This document shows, in pieces, positions 15,470 through 23,570 of a stretch of 37,164 bases of DNA (position 1 is the stretch's first letter; each line of letters begins with the position of its first letter). Origin of the DNA: Bacteroidota bacterium (GTDB lineage: Bacteria > Bacteroidota > Bacteroidia > Chitinophagales > Chitinophagaceae); assembly GCA_014190475.1 (NCBI GenBank), contig BJGL01000015.1:1-37164 (forward strand), given 5' to 3'. A program made the position numbers and the translations under genes. The notes below the pieces were generated by a model. It made no database searches, was not told where the DNA came from, and saw only the letters and a list, made by a program, of their open reading frames with translations.

Positions 15470-15474
15470 TTAGA

Positions 15475-16584
15475 CTAGCGGCCCGCCTTAAGGACTTCTA
15501 CTACACGTTTCATTTCCTCCGTTGTTCCTACGCTCAACCGAAGCCAGGTGCTCTTTTCCTCGAAAGAACGAGCTCCTACTATTTGATGAGACTGTAAAAA
15601 GTTTGGTATCGGTTTTGAATAAGCAGCACCATCAAAATAAACAAAGCTGGTAACAGAGGGAATAAATGGAATTTTTAATTCAGCTAATCCTTGACAGAAA
15701 ATTTCTTTCGCTTTATGATTTTCAGCTTTGCAGAAAACAACAAATGCGTGATCGTCCATAGCAGCTAGTGCACCACGCATAGAAACTGCAGAGGGACCCG
15801 CGTTTGCCCAAGCTTGTAACTCGTTCAAACTTCGAATGAGAGAAGGTTGAGCTAGTAAATAGCCAACACGAGCACCCGCCATCCCGTATACTTTTGAAAA
15901 TGTTTTTGCAATAATCAAATTAGGCTGCTGGTTGACCAGATGAGCCAAGGAAGCTGTATCATAATAATCAGTGTAGGCCTCATCCACTAATACTATACAA
16001 GACTTGCAGGCTTGCTCAACAAACTTTTCCAACGTTTTTTTATCATGCGCCGTACCTGTTGGATTATTAGGGTTACATAAATAAACCAGACGCGTTTCAC
16101 TATTAATACTAGCCAGCATTCGCTCCAGGTCATTGTGCTTTGTAGCAGTTAATGGAATCAACTGCGTGGCTAAACCCATTTTTCGTGCAGCGGGCATCCA
16201 TAATTTAAAAGTAGGCTCTGAAGCTATCACATGCCCTTTTTGATAAGAGGCCCATAGGCAAACCAACCCCAATAATTCAGAAGAACCCGCCCCCAAGGTA
16301 ATATGCTCACGCGTATGATTAGTAAGCAAACCTATTCGTTCGCGTAATAACCCATTCATGTCCCATTGATAGCGATTGGAAATAGCTACTGCCTCTTGCA
16401 TAGCTGTACGGGCCAGGGGCGAAGGACCATGTGGGTTTTCATTGGCACGTAAAATAATAGCTCCCGTGTTATCGGGTAATGACGCACTGGCAACCCTACT
16501 CAATGGAGCCCCCATCAAATCGCGAGCCATTGAAAAAGAAAGCATTGCAAATGCAGATTTCTTTAATAACTGTCTTCGTTGCAT
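15475..16584 (-). CDS. Exported HisC-like class I/II aminotransferase
   Basis: 369 residues from ATG 16584. The leader MQRRQLLKKSAFAMLSFSMA has twin arginines and a modest hydrophobic stretch, so Tat export of the folded PLP enzyme is likely. The fold-type I core shows RANENPHGPS (46-55), the NPNNPTG motif (171-177), D201-EAY for the PLP ring nitrogen, Schiff-base lysine K231 in TFSKVYGMAGARVGY, and R239. These are the features of the histidinol-phosphate aminotransferase group, but no his genes are near and export argues against histidine synthesis. It diverges, with 55 nt between starts, from the haem-copper fusion gene. Substrate unknown; a periplasmic amino acid or amine transaminase is the simplest inference. 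Confidence 0.83.
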   Translation of the reverse strand: MQRRQLLKKSAFAMLSFSMARDLMGAPLSRVASASLPDNTGAIILRANENPHGPSPLARTAMQEAVAISNRYQWDMNGLLRERIGLLTNHTREHITLGAGSSELLGLVCLWASYQKGHVIASEPTFKLWMPAARKMGLATQLIPLTATKHNDLERMLASINSETRLVYLCNPNNPTGTAHDKKTLEKFVEQACKSCIVLVDEAYTDYYDTASLAHLVNQQPNLIIAKTFSKVYGMAGARVGYLLAQPSLIRSLNELQAWANAGPSAVSMRGALAAMDDHAFVVFCKAENHKAKEIFCQGLAELKIPFIPSVTSFVYFDGAAYSKPIPNFLQSHQIVGARSFEEKSTWLRLSVGTTEEMKRVVEVLKAGR

Positions 16585-16604
16585 ATTCCCGGTATTAGTA
16601 GCCT

Positions 16605-16622
16605 TAAATTTAGTTAACTTTC
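16605..16622. promoter_or_regulatory. Paired TAnnTTTG-like boxes in 55-nt divergent region
   Basis: TAAATTTA (16605-16612), read on the minus strand, ends 20 nt before the aminotransferase ATG. TAACTTTC (16615-16622), on the plus strand, ends 17 nt before the ATG at 16640. Each has one mismatch from TAnnTTTG. If both work, the two genes share a very compact divergent promoter. Confidence 0.25.
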
Positions 16623-16639
16623 CAGAAGAAATTAAACCG

Positions 16640-17995
16640 ATGATTTTTGAAAAATTCAGAAACAGAATAAGCGCAGTATCAACCATACTAGTGGTAGTGA
16701 TAGGAGCAGGACTTTTGAGTAGTCCAGGATGTAAAAAAGCAGAGGGGCGTGCAGACTTCGAGTTGATCCAGGACGAGATTCTAACTCCTAATTGTGCATT
16801 TAGCGGATGTCATGCTTCAACCAACGACGCAACGTATGCGCAGCATAAATTAGTGCTTTCTGCAGGTAGCAGTTATGATGCCTTGATTAATAAATCACCT
16901 CAGCATCCCACCGCGCTAAGTAATGGGTGGCTATTGGTAAAACCGGGAGAAGTAGACAAGAGTTTTCTATTTCATAAAATAACCTGCGAATCAGGTCATC
17001 ATGCAGGCAATATTGGGGCTCCTATGCCTATGGGTGGCAAAGTACTCAGCCGAGGTCAAGTAGAATTTATCAAAAGATGGATCATTGCGGGCGCCAGCAA
17101 AACCAGTTCAGCAGTAGATGATGCAATTTTAAAAGACAGTGCCGCCTGCCAGTTGACAGTTGAACCACTTCCCCCTCCTGCACCCGGCACAGGATTTCAA
17201 ATGACCATCGACCCATTTGAAATTCCCAAAAATTTTGAACGCGAAATCTTTGTAAGAAAAAATACGCCGAATAGTGATACGTTGTTTGTAAATCGAATTC
17301 AACTTAGAGGAGCTTCAAATAGTCACCACTTTGTAGCTTATACATTTAGAAATGAAAATTTACTTCCGCCACTCAATACACTGAGAGATTTACGCGATCC
17401 AGTAACAGGTGTATTAAATCAATCAACGGTCCTACAAATGCAGAATCACATCTTTCTGGGAGGAGGCACCGATGTAAACACAGATGTTACATTACCTGCA
17501 GGAACTGCAATTAAGATCAAACCGAATCTTCCGATTGACCTGAACTCGCATTACTTCAACTTCACGAATTTGGTATTACAAGGTAGGAATTATGTGAACT
17601 TTTATACGGTTCCACGTTCGTCAGTACAATATGAAGTAAAGATGCTTGATTTAAATAATCTTGAAATTTATATCCCCCCTTTTACGCGGAGAACCATCTC
17701 CAAAAACTTTACATTCCCCACCCTTACCCGCGTTGTAATGCTGACTTCGCATTTTCATAAGTACGGGGAAAAATTTGTAATAAAGATTTTTGGTGGCGCT
17801 CGCAATGGTGAAATCATATATACCAATACTGACTGGGAGCACCCCCTCGTAAAATCGTTTACAACACCGATCGTACTACAACCAGGAGAAGGACTTACCT
17901 CAGAAGTAACTTACTATAATACCAGTTCAGTGGCCGTTGGATTTGGCCTGACCAGCCAGGACGAAATGAATATCATCTTTGGCTATTACTATTAA
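16640..17995 (+). CDS. CX4CH cytochrome fused to PHM/DBH-like type II copper monooxygenase domain
   Basis: 451 residues from ATG 16640. A hydrophobic leader ([18 protein letters not shown]) ends in a likely lipid-attached C31. Residues 40-150 form a cytochrome-c-like unit with the non-standard haem motif C52-AFSG-C57-H58, PMPMGG (129-133) offering an axial Met, and a closing [10 protein letters not shown] helix. Residues about 185-451 match copper type II ascorbate-dependent monooxygenases: SHHFVAY with H229/H230, H304 in LNSHYFN, H371/H373 in SHFHKYG, and M443 in [12 protein letters not shown]. These equal the PHM set (H107, H108, H172, H242, H244, M314), and the H373-M443 interval of 70 is the same as in PHM. 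It should hydroxylate an unknown exported substrate. The dehydratase gene follows after 4 nt. Confidence 0.8.
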   Translation: MIFEKFRNRISAVSTILVVVIGAGLLSSPGCKKAEGRADFELIQDEILTPNCAFSGCHASTNDATYAQHKLVLSAGSSYDALINKSPQHPTALSNGWLLVKPGEVDKSFLFHKITCESGHHAGNIGAPMPMGGKVLSRGQVEFIKRWIIAGASKTSSAVDDAILKDSAACQLTVEPLPPPAPGTGFQMTIDPFEIPKNFEREIFVRKNTPNSDTLFVNRIQLRGASNSHHFVAYTFRNENLLPPLNTLRDLRDPVTGVLNQSTVLQMQNHIFLGGGTDVNTDVTLPAGTAIKIKPNLPIDLNSHYFNFTNLVLQGRNYVNFYTVPRSSVQYEVKMLDLNNLEIYIPPFTRRTISKNFTFPTLTRVVMLTSHFHKYGEKFVIKIFGGARNGEIIYTNTDWEHPLVKSFTTPIVLQPGEGLTSEVTYYNTSSVAVGFGLTSQDEMNIIFGYYY

Positions 17996-17999
17996 TAGT

Positions 18000-18242
18000 A
18001 TGTGGACAGAAATCAATAATCAGCTATATCAAAAATTTGTCTTCCCCGATTTTAAGGAGGCGTTTGATTTTATGACTCGTGTTGCACTGGTAGCTGAAAA
18101 AATGGATCATCACCCTACATGGACCAATGTTTGGAATACCGTGGAGATATGGTTGAGTACGCATGATGCTGGGAATATAATCACGGAGAAAGACAAAGAG
18201 CTTGCTAGTGCAATTGACCGTCTATTGAAGAATAGTAATTAA
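18000..18242 (+). CDS. Pterin-4a-carbinolamine dehydratase (PCD/DCoH family)
   Basis: 80 residues from ATG 18000. The family signature is intact: E33-xxx-H37-H38-P39, W45, H55 and D65 ([10 protein letters not shown] ... [17 protein letters not shown]-like spacing). The enzyme dehydrates 4a-hydroxytetrahydrobiopterin, recycling the cofactor of aromatic amino acid hydroxylases, and some members have other roles. It is short for the family (about 95-105) because the N-terminal strand is reduced. An in-frame start at 17979 would overlap the previous gene. No pterin-dependent hydroxylase is visible in the window, so its place between a copper monooxygenase and an exported aminotransferase is unexplained. 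Confidence 0.88.
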   Translation: MWTEINNQLYQKFVFPDFKEAFDFMTRVALVAEKMDHHPTWTNVWNTVEIWLSTHDAGNIITEKDKELASAIDRLLKNSN

Positions 18243-18252
18243 AATCTCTTAT

Positions 18253-19560
18253 ATGGGAAATGCTCCCCGCCGTAAGTTTTTACAAGGGCTTAGTCTACTC
18301 TCCGCTTCCACGATGATGGGAGGTTTGGCATCCAAAATATGGGCTGCCGACCTAGAAACTACACTGAAAAATGTTCAATCACTCTCGCCAGACCAATTGG
18401 CTACAGAGGAAGACTTTTGGTATTTTATTCAGCAATCGTTTACCGTATCTCCAGGAATTATTAACCTCAATAATGGTGGCGTTTGTCCTGCTCCCCGCAC
18501 GGTGCAGGAAGCCATGAAGCGCTACTACGACTATTCGAATGAAGCGCCGAGCTATTACATGTGGCGTATTCTGGACCAGGGACGCGAACCCTTGAGAAAA
18601 AGACTAGCAGCGCTGTCTGGCTGTAGTAAAGAAGAGATCGCCATTAACAGAAATTCTTCAGAGGGCTTAGAGACTGTCATATTTGGCTTGACGCTTGAAA
18701 AAGGAGATGAAATTGTTGCAGCCAGACAGGATTATCCCAATATGGTCAATGCGTACAAACAGCGAGAAGAACGCGATGGGATAAAAATGGTCTGGATTAG
18801 TTTGGAATTACCCAGCGAAGACGAAGACTATCTGGTTAGGCAATATGTTAACGCATTTACCAGTCGTACTAAAGTAGTACATATAACGCATGTCATCAAC
18901 TGGAATGGCCAAATCATCCCCGTAAAAAAAATTGCAGAGGAAGCACATAAACGTGGCATAAAAGTAATTGTAGATGGAGCACACAGTTTTGCACATTTTG
19001 ATTTTAAAATCCCTGAATTAGGAGCCGACTATTTTGCCACAAGTTTACATAAATGGCTGTATGCCCCAATTGGTGCTGGAATGCTTTATGTGAAAAAAGA
19101 ACATATTGCTTCCCTCTATCCGCTTTTTGCTGCCAGCAATCCAAAAGAAGATAATATTCGAAAATTTGAAGCACTAGGTACCCGTCCATTTTTTATCGAA
19201 CAGGCAATAGGCAAAGCCATCGATTTTCATGATCTACTTGGAATAGAGCGAAAAATGAAGCGACTTCATTATTTAAAAAATTACTGGATGAACAAAGTCA
19301 AGGAGGTGCCAGGGGTTAAACTGAATACATCCTTGGACGCCCGATGGGGTTGTGCGATTGGTAATGTAATCGTTGAAGGAAAATCGCCGGCTTCACTAGA
19401 CAGTTTCCTACTTGATAAGTTTAAAATCCACACTGTAGCCATTGAATGGGAAAACATCAAGGGAATTCGTGTAACACCCAATGTGTATACTACCCTAAAA
19501 GATTTAGATGTATTAGTTGAGGGAATAACTCAATTTGCTAAGGAATCCAGAAAAGGCTGA
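18253..19560 (+). CDS. Tat-exported class V aminotransferase (isopenicillin-N-epimerase-like)
   Basis: 435 residues. The leader NAPRRKFLQGLSLLSASTMMGGLAS is a good Tat signal. The core is class V, fold type I: INLNNGGVCPAPRTVQEA near 70-87, NSSEGLE (134-140), HITHVINWNGQIIPV (210-224), D241-GAH for PLP, and the Schiff-base lysine K267 in TSLHKWLYAPIGAG. This subgroup includes isopenicillin-N epimerases and desulfurase- or lyase-like enzymes, so racemisation, C-S lysis and transamination all remain possible. Ten nt after the dehydratase gene and 1 nt before the hydrolase gene, it is plainly part of the operon with the haem-copper fusion. A cytoplasmic paralogue is encoded at 21393-22565. Confidence 0.86.
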   Translation: MGNAPRRKFLQGLSLLSASTMMGGLASKIWAADLETTLKNVQSLSPDQLATEEDFWYFIQQSFTVSPGIINLNNGGVCPAPRTVQEAMKRYYDYSNEAPSYYMWRILDQGREPLRKRLAALSGCSKEEIAINRNSSEGLETVIFGLTLEKGDEIVAARQDYPNMVNAYKQREERDGIKMVWISLELPSEDEDYLVRQYVNAFTSRTKVVHITHVINWNGQIIPVKKIAEEAHKRGIKVIVDGAHSFAHFDFKIPELGADYFATSLHKWLYAPIGAGMLYVKKEHIASLYPLFAASNPKEDNIRKFEALGTRPFFIEQAIGKAIDFHDLLGIERKMKRLHYLKNYWMNKVKEVPGVKLNTSLDARWGCAIGNVIVEGKSPASLDSFLLDKFKIHTVAIEWENIKGIRVTPNVYTTLKDLDVLVEGITQFAKESRKG

Positions 19561-19561
19561 T

Positions 19562-20698
19562 ATGCAAAAATTTATAACCCTGCTATTTATTGGCTTACTA
19601 TCGATACAGCTGATAGCGCAGCCACAAAATGCCGAAAAAAGACTACAGCAATTGGTAGAGAAAACCCCTGCAGTCGGTTTGGCGGTGGTAGTTGTCAAAA
19701 ACAACAAAATTATTTACAAGCAGTCCCTGGGCTATAAAAATCTAGAAAATAATCAACCCCTTACCGATCAATCATTATTTCGTATAGCATCCATTTCAAA
19801 ATCCTTTACAGCAACGGCCTTATTACAACTGGTAGAAGAAAAAAGAATTACACTAGAAGACGACGTAAGTAGTCTACTTGGTTTCCCGGTACGAAACCCC
19901 GCCTATCCCGATAAAATAATTACGCTTCGTCTTTTATTATCGCACCGTTCTTCACTGAATGATAGCCAAGGTTATTTCAACTTGGATGTGATCGATCCGG
20001 CAACCAATCCGGATTTTTCTAAATGCTTTAATAATTATGCGCCAGGAGCAGGGTATCAATATTGCAACCTCAATTTTAATATTGCAGGAACCATCTTAGA
20101 GCGATTAACAGGGGTTCGTTTTGATGCCTATATAAAACAAACCATACTCAATCCACTTGGAATTGAGGGTGGGTATTGTGTAGACTCGCTAGATAATCAA
20201 AAATTTGCAACACTGTACGAATACAAAACAGCAGATAATAAATTTCTACCCAGCGCGGGAGCATACGCTTCCCGAAGTAGCGAACTAAATAGCTACAAAA
20301 TGGGCAGAAGCACTCCTCTCTTTTCCCCTACCGGAGGATTAAAAATTTCAGCAACCGGACTTGCAACCTATATGATGATGCACTGCCAAATGGGTAAATA
20401 CAAAGGGGGTCGTTTACTAAAGAAAAAAACAGCTAAAGTCATGCAAACACCTCTCTCGGCAGATGGATCAGATCAATATGGTTTAGCCCTTTGGAAAACG
20501 GATAAACTAATACCTGGACGCACACTTACAGGACATACCGGTTCAGCATACGGACTAAACAGTGCTATGTTCTTTGATCAGCAAAGAAAAAATGGAATGA
20601 TCGTAATCTGTAATGGAAGCCGGGTAACCTACAAAGAGGGATACCCGATTATTATACGAGAAGCCTTACAAATTCTTTATGAGGAATTTTTGCAATAG
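19562..20698 (+). CDS. Serine beta-lactamase-like hydrolase (class C / esterase family)
   Basis: 378 residues from ATG 19562, 1 nt after the previous stop. Signal peptide: FITLLFIGLLSIQLIAQ. The three catalytic motifs of the PBP/beta-lactamase fold are present: S77-IS-K80, Y167-C-N169 and H325-TG in place of KTG. HTG is typical of esterase, D-aminopeptidase and penicillin-binding-protein-like members more than of true class C beta-lactamases. The likely site of action is the periplasm, on an ester, amide or D-amino acid peptide. As the last gene of the copper monooxygenase operon it may process the same compound. It ends 15 nt from the convergent nitroreductase gene. Confidence 0.87.
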   Translation: MQKFITLLFIGLLSIQLIAQPQNAEKRLQQLVEKTPAVGLAVVVVKNNKIIYKQSLGYKNLENNQPLTDQSLFRIASISKSFTATALLQLVEEKRITLEDDVSSLLGFPVRNPAYPDKIITLRLLLSHRSSLNDSQGYFNLDVIDPATNPDFSKCFNNYAPGAGYQYCNLNFNIAGTILERLTGVRFDAYIKQTILNPLGIEGGYCVDSLDNQKFATLYEYKTADNKFLPSAGAYASRSSELNSYKMGRSTPLFSPTGGLKISATGLATYMMMHCQMGKYKGGRLLKKKTAKVMQTPLSADGSDQYGLALWKTDKLIPGRTLTGHTGSAYGLNSAMFFDQQRKNGMIVICNGSRVTYKEGYPIIIREALQILYEEFLQ

Positions 20699-20713
20699 AT
20701 AAATTGCAAACAA

Positions 20714-21346
20714 CTATTCATAATGAATAAAAAACTGATCAGCGCTACGCCGCACTTTTGGAAGCTTTAGCAACCAATCATTGACGAGGTCTCTTTGTCC
20801 TAACGGTAGCATTAATACACTGCGAAGACCCTGCTTTTCCAATGTAAGAAGTTCATCTAATGCTGTTGGATTAAATCCCTCCATAGGAGTGGCATCCACC
20901 CCTTCTAAAGCAGCAGCGGCAATACCTACGCCAAAAGCCAAATAAGCTTGCTTAGCCGCCCATTCTTTATTTTCTTCGAGTGAACGATTAGCCAATAAAT
21001 TTTCCAACCCGCGTTTAAACCCACTTATGGATTCTGCCGTTACCCCGCGCGTATCCATTATTAATTGCATGTAAGCTTCTACTTGAGCAGGCGTAAATTG
21101 ATTCCAGGCACAAAAAACTAAAAGATGTGAGCAGTCCACAACCTGTGACTGATTATTGGCAATCGGCAAGATTTTTTTTCGTAATTCCAAATCTGTGATC
21201 ACCAAAACTGAAAGTGGCTGAAAACCCATAGAAGTAGGGGCTAATCGAATTGCTTCTAATACTTTCTCGACTTTTTCAGGTGCCACAGAAGCTCCACTCA
21301 TTTTCTTACAGGCATATCTCCATTGCAACGCATTAACTACATCCAT
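20714..21346 (-). CDS. Nitroreductase-family NAD(P)H oxidoreductase
   Basis: 210 residues of the FMN-dependent nitroreductase fold, close to the NfsB group in length. The N-terminal FMN-phosphate segment QWRYACKKMSG and APTSMGFQPLSVLV (about 36-49) match the family, and the late segment LEGVDATPMEGFNPTALDELL is the usual GxGxxPMxGF-like loop with P153-M-E-G. Members reduce nitro compounds, quinones or flavins in the cytoplasm; the true substrate is unknown. A perfect TAnnTTTG box upstream suggests its own promoter, in the 46-nt gap after the class V aminotransferase gene. A second, unrelated-looking nitroreductase gene lies at 32795. Confidence 0.87.
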   Translation of the reverse strand: MDVVNALQWRYACKKMSGASVAPEKVEKVLEAIRLAPTSMGFQPLSVLVITDLELRKKILPIANNQSQVVDCSHLLVFCAWNQFTPAQVEAYMQLIMDTRGVTAESISGFKRGLENLLANRSLEENKEWAAKQAYLAFGVGIAAAALEGVDATPMEGFNPTALDELLTLEKQGLRSVLMLPLGQRDLVNDWLLKLPKVRRSADQFFIHYE

Positions 21347-21371
21347 AGTTCACAATTTTTTAATAAGGCCG

Positions 21372-21379
21372 CAAAGGTA
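21372..21379 (-). promoter_or_regulatory. TAnnTTTG -7 box before nitroreductase
   Basis: Minus-strand TACCTTTG, an exact match to the Bacteroidota -7 consensus, ends 25 nt before the nitroreductase ATG and lies in the 46-nt gap after the aminotransferase stop. A T-rich stretch lies at the -33 region, without a clear TTG. Confidence 0.5.
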
Positions 21380-21392
21380 CGACTATCCTTAT

Positions 21393-22565
21393 CTAAAATT
21401 GATGCTTGATAGCTTTCAGTGCCTCGTATAGTTTATCGAGGTCTTCTTGCGAATTAAATGCTTGAATAGAATACCGTAAATAGACATCAGACCCATGACG
21501 CATCACTGGCACCTCAATATGATATTGTTTAAAAAGTATAGATTTAATTCGCTCTGCATCGTGCGTAGGTAGTTTAAAACTACATAGCTGAAGAATAAAC
21601 TGATCATTCAGCGGAGCCAGCGGTGAGGCACCTAATAAATCATAAAAACGCGGTGCATTTTCAAGAACGAGGGCTCTACAAGCTACTGATACCTGATCCC
21701 AATTAAACTTTTGCATGAATTCCAAAGCGGCAGGAATACATAAAAAGGCAGAAAAATCTCGGGTACCCTGTGTTTGATGATAGTCTAAAAAGGCAGAGTG
21801 AGAGGGATGATCACTTTTGTAACCCCAGCTAACTACTAGTGGATCCAACAAGGCCTGTCTTTCTCTTTTAGCATACAAAAAGCTACTACCCTTTGGTGTC
21901 ATCATCCACTTATGACAAGCACCCGTATAAAAATCAGCACCCAAGGTCTTTAGATCAAGTGGAAGTTGTCCTGGTGCATGTGCCCCGTCAACAAAAGTGA
22001 GCAGGCCTCTTTTTTGGGCTTCTTTCACAACCAACTCCACTGGAAAACGTAAAGCAGTACTACTGGTGATATGACTTAAAAAAACAAGTTTAGTTTTTGA
22101 AGTAACTCCTTTAAAAAACTGATCAACAAATTCCTCATGAGAAACGAGTGGCAACTGTATGGGCTGCTTCACATAGTGGGCCCCACTCTTACCACAATAA
22201 AACTCCCAGGTCCGATCACAAGCACCATACTCAAGTGATGTAGTAAGAATCTCATCACCAGGTTGTAAGGCTAAACTTTTTGCCACAATATTTACAGCAT
22301 GCGAAGGGTTAACCACATAAACCAAATCATCGGAATCGGCATTGACATAGGAAGCCAATGCTTTGCGAGAGGTATTCAGGTATTGCGGACCCGTCTCCAC
22401 AATAAATTGAACAGGCTCCTGTTCTAATTCTAACTGAAAACGCTGGTATTGTTCAAATACAGGACGAGGACAAGCGCCAAAAGAGCCAAAGTTCAAGTAG
22501 GTAATATCAGAACGAAGCAAAAATTGTTGGCGCAGGGCTTGCAGCATAGCTAGATTATTTCGCAT
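21393..22565 (-). CDS. Cytoplasmic class V aminotransferase (isopenicillin-N-epimerase-like)
   Basis: 390 residues without a signal peptide. Core motifs: TYLNFGSFGACPRPV (22-36), NPSHAVN (86-92), FLSHITSSTALRFPV (162-176), D193-GAH and Schiff-base lysine K219 in GACHKWMMTPKGSSF. It belongs to the same subgroup as the exported enzyme at 18253; both share the N-x-G-x-x-x-x-C-P-x-P start and DGAH/HKW motifs, but the sequences are well diverged. It begins 4 nt after the sterol-desaturase-family gene, so the two are translationally linked. The reaction could be epimerisation, desulfuration or transamination of an amino acid; nothing here decides which. Confidence 0.86.
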   Translation of the reverse strand: MRNNLAMLQALRQQFLLRSDITYLNFGSFGACPRPVFEQYQRFQLELEQEPVQFIVETGPQYLNTSRKALASYVNADSDDLVYVVNPSHAVNIVAKSLALQPGDEILTTSLEYGACDRTWEFYCGKSGAHYVKQPIQLPLVSHEEFVDQFFKGVTSKTKLVFLSHITSSTALRFPVELVVKEAQKRGLLTFVDGAHAPGQLPLDLKTLGADFYTGACHKWMMTPKGSSFLYAKRERQALLDPLVVSWGYKSDHPSHSAFLDYHQTQGTRDFSAFLCIPAALEFMQKFNWDQVSVACRALVLENAPRFYDLLGASPLAPLNDQFILQLCSFKLPTHDAERIKSILFKQYHIEVPVMRHGSDVYLRYSIQAFNSQEDLDKLYEALKAIKHQF

Positions 22566-22569
22566 TGTT

Positions 22570-23328
22570 TTAACGGGAGGTTACCTCATCAAATGATGTA
22601 TCATATTCGCTTCGAAGCGTTCCCATCCAGCGATCCCAAAACAAAAAATACAACCCATAGTTACCTGTAAAATATTTATGGTGCTGATTATGCGCAACTC
22701 CGGTATTGATCCAGCGCCCCACCCAAGTTTTGTTAAAGCCTTTGGGATAAAGCTCCCATCCTAAATGTCCATAAACATTATAGATAATAGAGAGTAGAAA
22801 AAATAACAGGAGATGCGTTCGGTGGATGGGAAATAAAAAAAGGAAAAGCGCAAAAATGCCTACTTCCAGGAAAGCTTCTAACGGATGAAAAGCGTAGGCA
22901 GCCCAGGGTGAGGGGTTAGTAGAGCGGTGATGAACCAGATGAAACCAGCGAAACAAAACAGGATGATGCATCAATCGATGGATCCAATAGAAATAGGCAT
23001 CATGAATAAAAAATAAAACAGGAAATAAAGCAAAGTAATAAAGCCACCCTCGCTCACTAATTTGCGAATAGAGTTGCGTATAAGGACGAACGGCAGGATT
23101 AAAAACCAGGAAATAAGGAATTAGTGCAAATAATAAAATAGTAAAGGAAGAATAGAATATTTCTCGCCAATAATCCCGATTGGAAGGAAACTTGATTTGG
23201 ATTTTACGATGTTGGATACGAGATCGAAAAAGTATGTAAAAGAATAAAAAAGCAATCCCTGCTACAAAATAATAGCGACTGCCCACCTGCTGTATCAAAT
23301 ATAAATAGCGCTCTACTTGGGCTGTCAT
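22570..23328 (-). CDS. Sterol-desaturase / fatty-acid-hydroxylase family membrane protein
   Basis: 252 residues with hydrophobic helices near 18-33, 57-76, 96-108 and 155-182. The di-iron histidine set is complete: H109-DAYFYWIH117, H121/H122, FHLVHH (H130, H133, H134), H148, H188 in YGHLGWE, and AHNQHH (H213, H216, H217). Family members hydroxylate or desaturate lipids, sterols or carotenoids using O2. The bacterial role here is unknown; an alkyl or lipid hydroxylase is the simplest reading. It sits between the small membrane protein (13-nt gap) and the class V aminotransferase (4-nt gap), in the transporter-led operon. Confidence 0.88.
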   Translation of the reverse strand: MTAQVERYLYLIQQVGSRYYFVAGIAFLFFYILFRSRIQHRKIQIKFPSNRDYWREIFYSSFTILLFALIPYFLVFNPAVRPYTQLYSQISERGWLYYFALFPVLFFIHDAYFYWIHRLMHHPVLFRWFHLVHHRSTNPSPWAAYAFHPLEAFLEVGIFALFLFLFPIHRTHLLLFFLLSIIYNVYGHLGWELYPKGFNKTWVGRWINTGVAHNQHHKYFTGNYGLYFLFWDRWMGTLRSEYDTSFDEVTSR

Positions 23329-23341
23329 GATACAAAATTAC

Positions 23342-23569
23342 TCATTCAGGCTGATCGTATTCACCTTTCAAAGCATAGAACCCAAATATTAAAAAACTAC
23401 CAACAATAAGAGGGGTCAAAATAAATGCATAAATAATAGCAGGAATCTTATCTGCAGCCTGACTGCTCTGAAACTTAGGAATAGCTTGGGACATCAACAA
23501 GTAATACCCACTAATGATCCCGATCGCCATCCATCCTATTCCCATAAATCTTCGTAAACGATTGAGCAT
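23342..23569 (-). CDS. Small two-helix membrane protein
   Basis: 75 residues from ATG 23569, which sits 1 nt after the transporter stop; the longer frame to 23635 would run into that gene. Two hydrophobic segments, MGIGWMAIGIISGYYLLM (about 9-26) and AIIYAFILTPLIVGSFLIFGFYAL (about 44-67), flank a polar loop, and the C-terminus is KGEYDQPE. The tight spacing and the FGFYALKGEYD ending resemble small Bacteroidota proteins that I recall next to MHS-type transporters, which would make it an accessory subunit; that link is from memory. No enzymatic motif. Confidence 0.7.
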   Translation of the reverse strand: MLNRLRRFMGIGWMAIGIISGYYLLMSQAIPKFQSSQAADKIPAIIYAFILTPLIVGSFLIFGFYALKGEYDQPE

Positions 23570-23570
23570 A

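Noticed and set aside
15475-16584. Histidine biosynthesis gene hisC
   Set aside because: The motifs fit the family, but the Tat-like leader and lack of other his genes argue against that role.
16376-16639. N-terminal extension of the haem-copper fusion protein
   Set aside because: It lies opposite the aminotransferase start and has no family features; the ATG at 16640 leads directly into a signal sequence.
19562-20698. True antibiotic-resistance class C beta-lactamase
   Set aside because: The third motif is HTG instead of KTG and the context is metabolic; esterase or peptidase function is more likely.
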